From NCBI GenBank assembly GCA_019694435.1, contig JAIBBZ010000033.1, positions 1 to 62,505 of the forward strand: a stretch of 62,505 bases of DNA. Direction: 5' to 3'. Shown here piece by piece: positions 35,433 to 44,573 of the stretch. Position 1 is the first letter of the stretch. Every line of letters starts with the position of its first letter. Position numbers and translations under genes: made by a program. The stretch is from Pirellulales bacterium (GTDB lineage: Bacteria > Planctomycetota > Planctomycetia > Pirellulales > JAEUIK01). The notes under the pieces were generated by a model that was given only the letters and a program-made list of their open reading frames with translations, was not told the DNA's origin and searched no databases.

Positions 35433-35600
35433 TTCCCCGCGCCCAACTTCCGGCCTCTAGCCAGCTTGAGCCGTGCGGGCTAGAACAATTTGCGTGGCGT
35501 GCAGGCGTCGGCTATCGTCGCCTGCCGGGCCTGGCGATTGAGGCCGATGCCGTTTTCGCCGCGCCACAACTCCCTCACCTGCCCTGCTTGAACCCCGCGC

Positions 35601-36716
35601 ATGTCCACCCCCACAACGTCTCTCGATTCGAAGTTGGCCGGACCCGTGGCCGACGCCCGTGCCAAGCTCGACGCTCACGCGTACGAAATCGTGCAATGGC
35701 ACTTCCACCCCTCGACCGGGTGTCCGTTTTGGCTCGAGCAGGCGAAGGAACTGTCGTTCGATCCGCTCAAAGAGGTCAAGAACTTCGACGACCTGAAGAA
35801 GTTTCCCGAGTTTCAGGATGAATGGCTGCGCGGCGGCCCGGTGCGTCGCTGGGTACCTCAGGCGTTTCAAGACCGGCCGATCTACGTGTTCGAGACGGGC
35901 GGCACCACGGGTATTCCCAAGAGCCGGATCGCGATCGACGATTTCCGCACCGATTACTCGCTGTTCAGCGACACGCTGCCGGACGAATACTTTCCCCGCG
36001 GCTCGAACTGGCTGATGCTCGGACCCTCGGGCCCGCGGCGGTTGCGATTGGCCGTCGAACATTTGTGCCAACACCGCGGCGGGATCTGCTTCTGCGTCGA
36101 TCTTGACCCGCGGTGGGTGATCAAGTTGATCAAGAAGGGGTGGATGGAGCATCTCGAGGCCTACAAGCAGCACTGCATCGATCAGGCCCTGACGATTCTC
36201 AGCGCGGGCCATGATATCCGCTGCATGTTCACCACGCCGAAGCTGCTGGAGTCACTCGCTCTGGCGCTGGAGAAACGGGGCTCGTCGATCGGTCAGGCCG
36301 GCATCACGGGCATCTTCTCGGGTGGCACCGAGTTCACGCCGCAGTGGACGCGGTTCGCGATGGAGGAGTTCCTCGACGGCGTGTACATGACGCCCACCTA
36401 CGGCAACACGTTGATGGGCCTGGCCTGCTCGAAGCCCGTCACGCCGGCCGATGGCTACAAGATCACCTACTATGCGCCGCAACCGCGGGCCGTGATCGAG
36501 GTCGTCGAGTTCGGAGACTACAGCCGACCGGTGGGCTATGGGCAAACCGGACGCGTCAAGCTGACCACCTTGACCAAGGAATTCTTCGTGCCCGGCTTTA
36601 TGGAACGCGACGAGGGCGAGCGCGAGTTGCCCTACGAGAAATATCCCTGGGACGGCGTGAGCGGCGTGCGTCCGTTCCACGAGTTGGCCGAGGCAACCAC
36701 GGTCGGGGTCTACTAA
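35601..36716 (+). CDS. AMP-forming acyl-activating enzyme, LuxE/phenylacetate-CoA-ligase-like
   Basis: The 371-aa protein has the adenylate-forming motif TGGTTGIPKSR (residues 99-109), a GGTEFTPQ loop and YGNTLMGLA in place of the YGxTE motif. There is no full C-terminal lid domain; the length matches LuxE acyl-protein synthetase and not the 430-650 aa CoA ligases. It would activate a carboxylic acid as an acyl adenylate and could hand it to a Cys of the next enzyme, as LuxE does to LuxC. The ALDH gene starts 58 bases downstream. No clear Shine-Dalgarno site precedes the ATG. The substrate is unknown. Confidence 0.72.
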   Translation: MSTPTTSLDSKLAGPVADARAKLDAHAYEIVQWHFHPSTGCPFWLEQAKELSFDPLKEVKNFDDLKKFPEFQDEWLRGGPVRRWVPQAFQDRPIYVFETGGTTGIPKSRIAIDDFRTDYSLFSDTLPDEYFPRGSNWLMLGPSGPRRLRLAVEHLCQHRGGICFCVDLDPRWVIKLIKKGWMEHLEAYKQHCIDQALTILSAGHDIRCMFTTPKLLESLALALEKRGSSIGQAGITGIFSGGTEFTPQWTRFAMEEFLDGVYMTPTYGNTLMGLACSKPVTPADGYKITYYAPQPRAVIEVVEFGDYSRPVGYGQTGRVKLTTLTKEFFVPGFMERDEGERELPYEKYPWDGVSGVRPFHELAEATTVGVY

Positions 36717-36774
36717 CGGCCCGGTGCCGGGCGCCTCGTCGACAGTCCTTTTTGGGCACGAACGGAACAAGAGC

Positions 36775-38220
36775 ATGTTGAACCTTCCCGTTTTGCGCTG
36801 GGGCAAGCCGTACAACTCGCTCGAAGTCGACCAGGTCCTGCACTTCGCCACGGGCGAGCCGATCGCCAAGGTGAGCCAGGCCACCGGCGGACTCGTCGAG
36901 CGCGACATCCGGCAAGCGGCCCGGGCGCGCGACGTGCTGCGAGCAATCGATCCGGACGAGTTGGCCAAGCGCGTGGCACGCGCCGGCGAGCTGTACCTCA
37001 ACGGCACGCTGGCGCTGGGCGACGGTACGCAAAGCCCCGCTGAATTTGCCCGCGCGCAATCTGCTTCGACCGGTCTGCCGGAGCACATGTGCAAAGCCAA
37101 CATGCAGAAGAATTTCTTCGTGTTGTCGCACATGGGCCAAATGCTCGACGCGCTCACGCGCGGGCTCGATCTGCGGATCTTGTCGCGCGGCTATGGCGTG
37201 GAGAGCCGGGGGATCGTCGTCAGCTATCAGGCACAGTCGCCGGCCTTGGGGCTGGTGTTGCCGAGCAATTCGCCGGGCGTACACACGCTCTGGCTGCCGG
37301 TGATCCCGATGCAAATCGGCCTGGTTCTCAAGCCAGGTCCCCAGGAGCCTTGGACGCCGTATCGCATGGCGGCCGCGTTTGCCGAGGCTGGAGTGCCGGC
37401 CGAAGCGATCTCGATCTATCCGGGCGGTGCCGACGTCGGGGCAGCGGTCGTCTCCGCCTGCCAGCGGACGATGATCTTCGGCGGCGAGGCCACGGTCGAA
37501 CGCTACAAAGGCAATCCGCGCGTCCAGGTACACGGCCCGGGCTTCAGCAAGATTCTGCTGGGCGACGACGTGGTCGATCAGTGGGAAAAGTATCTCGACC
37601 TGATGGTCGACAGCATCTATGCCAACAGCGGCCGCGGGTGCATCAACTGCTCGGGTATTTGGGCCTCGCGCCACACGCGCGAAATCGCCGCCGCGCTCGC
37701 CGAGCGGATCGGGCCCATCGAGCCCCTGCCGCCCGAAGACCCGCAGGCCGGCCTGGCGGCGTTCACGGTGCCGGGTGTCGCTCAGGCCGTGTGGAAAATG
37801 ATCGAAGCGGATCTCAAGGATTCCGGCGTCGAGCATTGCACCGAGCGATTCGGCCCACGGTTGGTCGAGCGCGAACGCTGCGCATATCTCCGCCCGACGA
37901 TCATCCACAGCCGTTCGCCCGAGGCGGCCGTAGTCCGCAAAGAGTTCATGTTCCCCTTTGCCACCGTGGTCGAGTGTCCCCAGGCACAGATGCTCGAAAA
38001 GATCGGGCCGACGCTCGTCTGTTCGGCCATCACCGAGGATCCCGCGTGGCAGCAAGCTCTGAGCGATGCCACGCACATCGATCGCTTGAATATCGGGCCG
38101 ATCCCGACGATCAAGCTCGATTGGCTGCAACCGCATGAAGGGAACATCGTCGAATTCCTGTTCCGTGCCCGCGCCTACCAATTGCCCGCCGACCGCGTCG
38201 CAGCGTTAGCGCCGCGTTAG
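36775..38220 (+). CDS. Aldehyde dehydrogenase superfamily protein, possibly acyl-reducing
   Basis: The 481-aa NAD(P)-dependent enzyme keeps the catalytic cysteine C289 in YANSGRGC (N284 and G286 conserved) and the cofactor-binding strand VLPSNSPGVHTLWLPV. The KPGPQEP loop takes the place of the usual KPxE. These features fit CoA- or acyl-dependent reductases as well as oxidising dehydrogenases. Next to a LuxE-like activator and an alcohol dehydrogenase, reduction of an activated acid to an aldehyde is the likeliest role; this is inference from context. The start ATG 36775 gives MLNLPVLRWGKPYNSLE. Confidence 0.82.
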   Translation: MLNLPVLRWGKPYNSLEVDQVLHFATGEPIAKVSQATGGLVERDIRQAARARDVLRAIDPDELAKRVARAGELYLNGTLALGDGTQSPAEFARAQSASTGLPEHMCKANMQKNFFVLSHMGQMLDALTRGLDLRILSRGYGVESRGIVVSYQAQSPALGLVLPSNSPGVHTLWLPVIPMQIGLVLKPGPQEPWTPYRMAAAFAEAGVPAEAISIYPGGADVGAAVVSACQRTMIFGGEATVERYKGNPRVQVHGPGFSKILLGDDVVDQWEKYLDLMVDSIYANSGRGCINCSGIWASRHTREIAAALAERIGPIEPLPPEDPQAGLAAFTVPGVAQAVWKMIEADLKDSGVEHCTERFGPRLVERERCAYLRPTIIHSRSPEAAVVRKEFMFPFATVVECPQAQMLEKIGPTLVCSAITEDPAWQQALSDATHIDRLNIGPIPTIKLDWLQPHEGNIVEFLFRARAYQLPADRVAALAPR

Positions 38221-38289
38221 GCCGCGCTGCCGCCCTGCCCTGCCGCGATTCCGCCCGACCGTGAAAACGGACGAGAACGGCCTGCCCCC

Positions 38290-39456
38290 ATGGAGATGAT
38301 CGACTTCCAAATGGCGACCCGGGTCTTGTTCGGCCCGGGGCGATTGGCTGGTTTGGGCGAGTTGGCCCGCGAGTTCGGCGCGCGGCGAGCGCTCGTGGTC
38401 AGCGACGAGGGCGTTATCCACGCCGGCCACGCGCGGCGCGGCCTCGACGCCCTGGAAGCCGCCGGTGTCGAGACGCGCTTGTTCTCCGGGGTGCACGAAA
38501 ACCCGACCGATGAGCACGTCGAATCCGGCCGGCAACTGGCCGCGGAATTTCAACCCGAATTGATCGTCGGCCTGGGCGGCGGCAGCTCGATGGACTGCGC
38601 CAAGGGGATCAACTTCGTCCACGCCGGCGGCGGGCGGATGCAGGACTACTGGGGACTGAACAAGGCACAAGGAAAGTTGCTGCCGTTGATCGCCGTGCCG
38701 ACGACCGCCGGCACCGGTAGCGAGACCCAGTCGTTTGCGCTGATCTCCGACGCGAAGACCCATGTCAAGATGGCCTGCGGCGATCGCCGGGCCGCCGCGC
38801 GCGTGGCGCTGATCGATCCCCTGACCACGCTCACGCAACCGGTCAGCGTCACGGCGCTGACAGGCTACGACGCGCTTTCGCACGCCGTCGAGACCTGGGT
38901 GACCCGCAGGCGGCACGCGCTCTCGCTGGTCTTCAGCCGCGAAGCGTTCCGGTTGCTGGCGACCAACTACTTGCGCGTGCTGGCCGAGCCCAATCATGTC
39001 GAGGCCCGAGGCGGCATGCAGTTGGGGGCCTGCATCGCCGGCATGGCCATCGAAAACTCGATGTTGGGCGCAACACATGCCCTGGCCAATCCACTCACGG
39101 CGAAGTTCGACATTCCACACGGTCAGGCCATTGCGGTGATGCTGCCGCACGTCGTGCGCTTCAACGGCGAAGACGCGCAGGTGTTCGAGTGGTACTGCGA
39201 ATTGCTGGCCGCCGTTGCCGCGGTACCCGATGCACCGTCGCCGAGCGAAGGTTCGATCGGGCTGAGCGAGTTTTTGACCCGGCTGGCCCAGCGCGGGGGA
39301 CTGAAAACGACGCTGCATGAGTTGGGTGTCCCGGCCGACGCGCTGTACGAGCTGGCCGTCGAGGCGGCCAAGCAATGGACCGGCACCTTCAATCCGCGCC
39401 CGGTCGGCGAGGCCGAGTTGTTGGCCCTCTATAATGCCGCCTTGGGGGCGAGCTAA
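38290..39456 (+). CDS. Iron-containing (group III) alcohol dehydrogenase
   Basis: This 388-aa NAD(P)-dependent dehydrogenase has the nucleotide loop GLGGGSSMD (94-102) and the metal set D194, H198 (GYDALSHAVE), H263 (GATHALANP) and H277 (DIPHGQ). PTTAGTGSE is also intact. It would reduce an aldehyde to an alcohol or do the reverse. It lies 69 bases after the ALDH gene and 19 bases before the beta-propeller gene. With the two preceding genes it forms a complete acid to acyl adenylate to aldehyde to alcohol sequence. Confidence 0.92.
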   Translation: MEMIDFQMATRVLFGPGRLAGLGELAREFGARRALVVSDEGVIHAGHARRGLDALEAAGVETRLFSGVHENPTDEHVESGRQLAAEFQPELIVGLGGGSSMDCAKGINFVHAGGGRMQDYWGLNKAQGKLLPLIAVPTTAGTGSETQSFALISDAKTHVKMACGDRRAAARVALIDPLTTLTQPVSVTALTGYDALSHAVETWVTRRRHALSLVFSREAFRLLATNYLRVLAEPNHVEARGGMQLGACIAGMAIENSMLGATHALANPLTAKFDIPHGQAIAVMLPHVVRFNGEDAQVFEWYCELLAAVAAVPDAPSPSEGSIGLSEFLTRLAQRGGLKTTLHELGVPADALYELAVEAAKQWTGTFNPRPVGEAELLALYNAALGAS

Positions 39457-39475
39457 ACGAAGCGAGGCAGATCCC

Positions 39476-40843
39476 ATGGCCGTGCACGCCAAGCTACCCG
39501 GTCGCAAGTATCTGGCCCCTGCCACGTCCGTCGCGCTGCTGATCGCAGGCCTGCTCTGCATGGGTTGCGGACGCCCGGCGGCCGATTCTTCTGCAGCGAC
39601 GGCCGCAGCAGCTCCCAGCGCCCCGGCGCCGGCCACAGCGCCCCAAACGCCGGCGTCAGCGCCACCGCCAGCGAGCGCGCCGCCGAACACTCCGCAGGCG
39701 GAGGAAAACCGCTCGCGGCCGCCTGTCTTGCCGCAGGTACGGCTGACCGGTTCGGCCGATCTCAGCCAGGCGACGGTCGACGCGGCGGACGGTCAGAACT
39801 GGACTATCTTCCGCGGCACGCCGCGCGGCACCGGGGTGTCGAGCGCCAAGCTCCCCGAGAAACTCGAATTGCTCTGGAAGCGCACCTTCGAGAACGGCGG
39901 CTTCGAGAGCACCCCGGCCATTGTCGACGGTGTCGTCTACGTCGGCTCGTACGACGGCAATTTCTACGCGCTCGATCTGGCAACCGGCGCGGATCGTTGG
40001 AAATTTTTCAGCGAGCTTGGTTTCAATGCCCCGGCCGCGGTTCGCGACGGCATTGTTTACACCGGCGACACCGAGGGGCGCTTCTATGCCCTGGCGGCCG
40101 CGACGGGACAACCGGCTTGGAAGGCGCCCTTGCAAACGGGCGCCGAGATCAACGCCGGCGCAAACTTCTGGCGCGACAAGGTGTTGATCGGCTCACAGGA
40201 CGCGAGCCTGTATTGTCTCGACGCCCAATCGGGCGAGCAGGCCTGGAAGTTCACCACCGGCGACATGATTCAATGCTCGCCGACCGTGGTTGAAGATCGC
40301 GCGTTCGTGGCCGGTTGCGACAGCAAGCTCCACATCGTCGATCTCACGACCGGTCAAGAGTCGGCGGCCGTCGACATTCTCGCCCCCACCGGTTGCACCG
40401 CGGCGGTCCTGGGCGACGTGGCGATCTTCGGCACCCAGGGCGAGACGGTGTACTGCGTCAATTGGCGCAAGGCCGAAGCGATTTGGACGTGGCGCCACCC
40501 GAAGCGCAACTTCCCCTTCCACGGCTCGGCAGCTCTGACGCCGACGATCGCCGTCCTTGGGGGCCGCGACAAAATGATCCACGGACTCGACCCCGCCACA
40601 GGCCACGAACTCTGGTCAGTCAATACGCGCGGGCGCATCGACGGCTCGCCCGTCCTGGTCGGCGATCGTGCGTTGATCGGCTCGGCCGATGGACGACTCT
40701 ATGCGGTCGATGTGACCAAGGGCGAAGTGGTCTGGGACTACGACGCCGGCGCGGGTTTCACCGGCTCGCCTGCCGTGGTCGACGGGCACCTGGTGATCGG
40801 CACCGACTCGGGCGATTTGCTCTGCTTCGGAGCGAAGCCCTGA
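39476..40843 (+). CDS. PQQ-like (BamB-type) beta-propeller, exported, possible lipoprotein
   Basis: The 455-aa protein starts with a signal sequence whose LLCMGCG end is an imperfect lipobox. An Ala/Pro-rich linker of about 60 residues follows. Seven or so PQQ-type blades come next, each with a G-x-Y-A-L-D-x-x-T-G-x-x-x-W signature (for example YALDLATGADRWKF and YAVDVTKGEVVWDY). Without Trp-docking ring residues that I can verify, PQQ binding is not shown; many such planctomycete proteins are scaffold propellers. It follows the alcohol dehydrogenase by 19 bases and likely shares its transcript. GAGG precedes ATG 39476. Confidence 0.85.
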   Translation: MAVHAKLPGRKYLAPATSVALLIAGLLCMGCGRPAADSSAATAAAAPSAPAPATAPQTPASAPPPASAPPNTPQAEENRSRPPVLPQVRLTGSADLSQATVDAADGQNWTIFRGTPRGTGVSSAKLPEKLELLWKRTFENGGFESTPAIVDGVVYVGSYDGNFYALDLATGADRWKFFSELGFNAPAAVRDGIVYTGDTEGRFYALAAATGQPAWKAPLQTGAEINAGANFWRDKVLIGSQDASLYCLDAQSGEQAWKFTTGDMIQCSPTVVEDRAFVAGCDSKLHIVDLTTGQESAAVDILAPTGCTAAVLGDVAIFGTQGETVYCVNWRKAEAIWTWRHPKRNFPFHGSAALTPTIAVLGGRDKMIHGLDPATGHELWSVNTRGRIDGSPVLVGDRALIGSADGRLYAVDVTKGEVVWDYDAGAGFTGSPAVVDGHLVIGTDSGDLLCFGAKP

Positions 40844-40939
40844 CCGCCGCTGGACACACGCGCCGCTTCGGTCGCACGCGCTGCTAGAATACAGCGAGTT
40901 GCTCCCCCGCCCGACGATCCCCACCTGGTGCGTGTACGC

Positions 40940-42244
40940 ATGGCTACCGAGACTGCGCGGACTGAAGTCGGCAGCTACTTCGTCAGCAATTACCCGCCGT
41001 TTTCGCAGTGGAACGCCGAGGAACTGCCCGCGGTCGAAGCGGCGCTCAACAGCCCGCCGCGCGAAGTGCCGTTGGGACTGTACTTACACATTCCGTTTTG
41101 CCGCAAGCGCTGCAAGTTCTGCTACTTCCGCGTCTATACGGACAAGAACGCCCAGGACGTCGAGGCCTACGTCAGCGCCTTGTCGCGCGAGATCGAACTG
41201 GTCAGCCGGCTGCCGGTCATGGGCGGGCGGCCGTTTCGGTTCGTCTATTTCGGCGGCGGCACGCCGAGCTTTCTCAGTGCCCGTCAGCTCACCTCGCTGG
41301 TCGATCGGCTGCGCGCCAACATCAACTGGGACCAGGCCGAAGAGGTCACCTTCGAGTGCGAGCCGGGGACGCTCTCGCAGCCCAAACTGCAGACCCTGCG
41401 CGAGCTGGGCGTGACGCGCTTGAGCCTGGGCGTCGAGAATCTCAATGACGCGATCCTGGAAGAAAACGGTCGGGCCCATCTCAGCGCCGAAATCACACGC
41501 GCCTGGGACTGGATCAAGGCCACGGGATTTCCCAACGTCAACATCGACCTGATCGCCGGCATGGTCGGCGAAACCGACGAGACCTGGCGCGAAAACGTCC
41601 ACAAAGCGCTGGCGATGGATCCCGACAGCGTGACCATCTACCAGATGGAACTCCCGTACAACACGGTCTACTCGCGGGCCATTCTCGAACAGCAAGCGGC
41701 CAGTCCCGTGGCTGATTGGACGACCAAGCGGGCGTGGGTCAATTACGCCTACGACGTTTTCCTCGCGGCCGGCTACAAGGTGTCCAGCGGCTACACGATT
41801 GTGCGCGACACCGGCGGCGTCAACTTCAGTTATCGCGACAACCTTTGGCACGGCAGCGACCTGTTGGCCACCGGGGTCGCGAGTTTCGGGCATGCCTCGG
41901 GCGTCCACTATCAGAACCTGCCCGATTGGGGGCCCTACCTCGCGGCCATTGACGAAGGACGCTTGCCGCTGTTCCGTGGGCTGCGATTGTCGCCGGAGCA
42001 GTTATTGATTCGCGAAGCCGTCTTGCAGCTCAAGACGGGGCGGCTCGAAATCGGCTATTTCCGCGACAAGTTCGGCGTCGACATCGTCGAGAAATGGCGC
42101 GAAGTCTGGGACCGCATGGTTGCCGACGAATACGCCAACATCGCCGACGGCGCGATCCAATTGACGCGTGCTGGCTTGTTGCGCGTCGACGGTCTCATGG
42201 CCGAGCTCTTCGAACCGCAGTTCCGCGGCGTTCGCTATACCTGA
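40940..42244 (+). CDS. HemW/HemN-like radical SAM protein
   Basis: The 434-aa protein has the radical SAM cluster C54-x3-C58-x2-C61 in PFCRKRCKFCYF, GGGTPSFL, the SAM-binding ECEPGTL and LSLGVEN, and a C-terminal HemN-like domain (about 300-430). It differs from true HemW in the N-terminal 40 residues and in having R-K-R-C-K-F-C-Y-F where HemN has C-x-Y-C-A-C. It could be a heme chaperone, a coproporphyrinogen dehydrogenase relative or, like some HemN-like proteins, a methylase or cyclase in a biosynthetic pathway. Position directly before the cyclase-like gene makes the last attractive. ATG 40940; TAGAAT at 40885-40890 lies about 50 bases upstream. Confidence 0.8.
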   Translation: MATETARTEVGSYFVSNYPPFSQWNAEELPAVEAALNSPPREVPLGLYLHIPFCRKRCKFCYFRVYTDKNAQDVEAYVSALSREIELVSRLPVMGGRPFRFVYFGGGTPSFLSARQLTSLVDRLRANINWDQAEEVTFECEPGTLSQPKLQTLRELGVTRLSLGVENLNDAILEENGRAHLSAEITRAWDWIKATGFPNVNIDLIAGMVGETDETWRENVHKALAMDPDSVTIYQMELPYNTVYSRAILEQQAASPVADWTTKRAWVNYAYDVFLAAGYKVSSGYTIVRDTGGVNFSYRDNLWHGSDLLATGVASFGHASGVHYQNLPDWGPYLAAIDEGRLPLFRGLRLSPEQLLIREAVLQLKTGRLEIGYFRDKFGVDIVEKWREVWDRMVADEYANIADGAIQLTRAGLLRVDGLMAELFEPQFRGVRYT

Positions 42245-42505
42245 TCCAGACCGCGCACATTACCTTGGGCCAGTAGGGCTTGCGCCACCGCTGGCAGCTT
42301 TCCCCCCAGTGCTAGGGACCCGGCAACTCGACAGGTTTCGGCACCACGGTTTAAAATGTCTTCTGGCTTCACCTTCGATTGTTGCGCCCGTCCGACGTGG
42401 TAAACCGCTTTTCAACGCCCGGCATTCGCCTGCAGCCACGCACCCGGGACAACGCCTATCTAACAGGTACGCTCCGACGTGTGACTCGTCGAGCGGACAG
42501 TTTTC

Positions 42506-44449
42506 ATGGTCGACCTTGATCGGCTGCAACGGGCCTACGACGTGGCCCGTGGAGACTTGATTGCCGCGGTTACGCCCGACGGCCACTGGCATGGCGAACT
42601 GAGCAGTTCGCCGACGGCGACGGCCACGGCCGTGTGTGCCTTGTCGCTAGTGCAGCGCCACTCGGCACAGGGGCCGGGCGGCTTCACCGATGCCGAATCC
42701 GATGCCTGGGGCCGGCTGATCTTTGCAGGCTTGCGCTGGCTTGCCGATCGGCAGAACGCCGATGGCGGCTGGGGCGACACCGACTGCAGCCCCTCGAACC
42801 TGGCGACGACGATCCTCGTCCGGGCCGCGTTCAGTTTGACCGCGGTGCCGGCAGGGCATGCCAACCTGTTGGACCGCGCGCGTGCCTACGTGCAGCAGGC
42901 CGGTGGTACGTCCACGCTCAAGAAACGCCTCGGCCGGAGTTCGCTGTGGTCCGTTTCGGTCATGACTTGCAGTGCCTTGGCCGGACAGATCGCTTGGAAC
43001 GATATCCCTTCACTGCCGTTCGAGTGGACGGCCGCGCCTCGTTCGTGGCGCCGCGCGCTGGGTCGTGCAGGGTACGAGTATGCGACCGCAACGCAGGTCG
43101 CCTTGGGTCTGGTGCGTTTCGCGCATCGCCGTCCGCTGAACCCGCTGACGAACCTGTTGCGCCGTTTCGCGCGGCAGCCGGCGCTCGACACCTTGGAGCA
43201 GCTTGAGCCCGGCGGCCGGACTTTCGAGGCGATTCCGCTCGCGAGCCTGGCTGTGATGAGCCTGGCTGCATTGAATCAAGTTCATCATCCGCTGGTCCGT
43301 CGCGGCATCGACCTGTTGTTGACCACGGCCCGACCGGACGGTTCGTGGCCGGTGACGGCGAACCTGGCCGTGCGCAACACTGCGCAGGCACTCGACGCGT
43401 TGGCCGCAGGCGGCGAGCACATCTCCCAATTGGATTGCCTGGCCTGGCTCTTGGCCGCACAACAGCGCGATCCGAGGTCCAGTGCCGAAGTCGCGCCCGG
43501 AGGCTGGGGCTGGAGCGAATCTGAGCACGCATTGCCGAACTCGCTCGACACGGCCGGCGTGTCGTTGGCGCTGGCCCATTGGATCGACAACGATGCCGAG
43601 GCCGACACCGATCGACTGCGCGAAGCCGCGCGTTGCGGCTTGGAATGGCTGTTAGCGAAACAAAATGACGATGGCGGTTGGCCGCTGCTCGCGCGTGGCG
43701 AGGGGCGGTGTCCTTTCGATCGCAGCACGACCGATGCCACCGCGCGCGCGATCGAGGCCTTGGTCGCGTGGCGGCGGCTCTGGACGGCCAGCGATACCGA
43801 CGAAGTGGCGACGTTGCCATTTCCGACTGTCGTCGCCGCGCCGGACGCGCGTGTCGAGACGGCGGCAGCCGGCGAGCTGCTGGCCCGTATCTCGGCGGCG
43901 CTGACCGGTGGTTTGAGCTACCTTGCCGCGCAGCAACAGCCCGATGGTCGCTGGCTGGCCAACAGCTTGGGCAACCCCCATCAGCCGCGCGAAGCAGGTG
44001 CCCTTTGCGGGACCGCACGCGCACTGGCCGCATACCAAGCGCTGGGTTTGGAAAAGTCTCAGGCAGCGCAGCGCGGCCTGGCCTGGTTGGTCGGCCGACA
44101 GAACCGCGACGGCGGGTGGGGGGGGCGAGGCGACGCGGTGCAGCCTCGGCGCAAGCGCGAACTGGTGTCGAGCGTCGAGGAAACGGCCGCCGCATGTGAG
44201 GCGTTGATGAGCGCGGGCGATAACGTGGCCGCTGACGAGGTTCTCCATGCCGGTTTGAACTGGCTAGTTGATGCGACCATCGACGGCCGCCATCGCGAGC
44301 CGTCGCCGCTGGGTCTGACGTTTGGCCATCTGTGGTATTATGAGCGTCTGTACCCGGTCGCTGCCGCGGTTCTGGCATTGGGGTCCTACCTGAGCCGGGC
44401 GCGGCGCGCGGAGACCCACCCCAAGATCGCCCTGCACAGTGGCGCCTAG
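42506..44449 (+). CDS. Squalene-hopene-cyclase-fold protein lacking the catalytic DXDD motif
   Basis: The 647-aa protein has the class II triterpene cyclase alpha-alpha barrel, with QW-type repeats such as RQNADGGWG (83-90), ARPDGSW (275-281), KQNDDGGW (385-392) and RQNRDGGW (531-538), and the conserved FDRSTTDATA (404-413) that matches FDRS-x-x-D of hopene cyclases. At the place of the proton-donating D-x-D-D-T the sequence is N345-S-L-D348-T, so the first Asp and the catalytic middle Asp are gone. A normal protonation-driven cyclisation is therefore unlikely. The enzyme may use another acid, bind an isoprenoid without cyclising it, or work on a different substrate. The next gene overlaps its end by 11 bases if it starts at GTG 44439. 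Confidence 0.85.
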   Translation: MVDLDRLQRAYDVARGDLIAAVTPDGHWHGELSSSPTATATAVCALSLVQRHSAQGPGGFTDAESDAWGRLIFAGLRWLADRQNADGGWGDTDCSPSNLATTILVRAAFSLTAVPAGHANLLDRARAYVQQAGGTSTLKKRLGRSSLWSVSVMTCSALAGQIAWNDIPSLPFEWTAAPRSWRRALGRAGYEYATATQVALGLVRFAHRRPLNPLTNLLRRFARQPALDTLEQLEPGGRTFEAIPLASLAVMSLAALNQVHHPLVRRGIDLLLTTARPDGSWPVTANLAVRNTAQALDALAAGGEHISQLDCLAWLLAAQQRDPRSSAEVAPGGWGWSESEHALPNSLDTAGVSLALAHWIDNDAEADTDRLREAARCGLEWLLAKQNDDGGWPLLARGEGRCPFDRSTTDATARAIEALVAWRRLWTASDTDEVATLPFPTVVAAPDARVETAAAGELLARISAALTGGLSYLAAQQQPDGRWLANSLGNPHQPREAGALCGTARALAAYQALGLEKSQAAQRGLAWLVGRQNRDGGWGGRGDAVQPRRKRELVSSVEETAAACEALMSAGDNVAADEVLHAGLNWLVDATIDGRHREPSPLGLTFGHLWYYERLYPVAAAVLALGSYLSRARRAETHPKIALHSGA

Positions 44450-44573
44450 CAGCCCCCGCGGCAAGTCCCGGCCGGCGGTTCCCGCCGCGGCGGAAAGCAC
44501 CGCCGGGGTCGCGCCCCCCCGGGCTGGCCGCTTGCCAAGCAGGGTTCCTCTCGCGCGACGAGAACCTCCCGAC

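Noticed and set aside
36598..38181. Long minus-strand open frame (527 codons)
   Set aside because: It is antisense to the well-supported ALDH gene; its composition is Arg/Asp/His-rich without motifs.
40940..42244. Calling the radical SAM protein a true coproporphyrinogen dehydrogenase
   Set aside because: The N-terminal signature and the cluster surroundings differ from HemN; only the family level is safe.
42506..44449. Calling the cyclase-like gene a squalene-hopene cyclase for hopanoid synthesis
   Set aside because: The proton-donating D-x-D-D motif is missing and no other hopanoid genes (hpn) are nearby.
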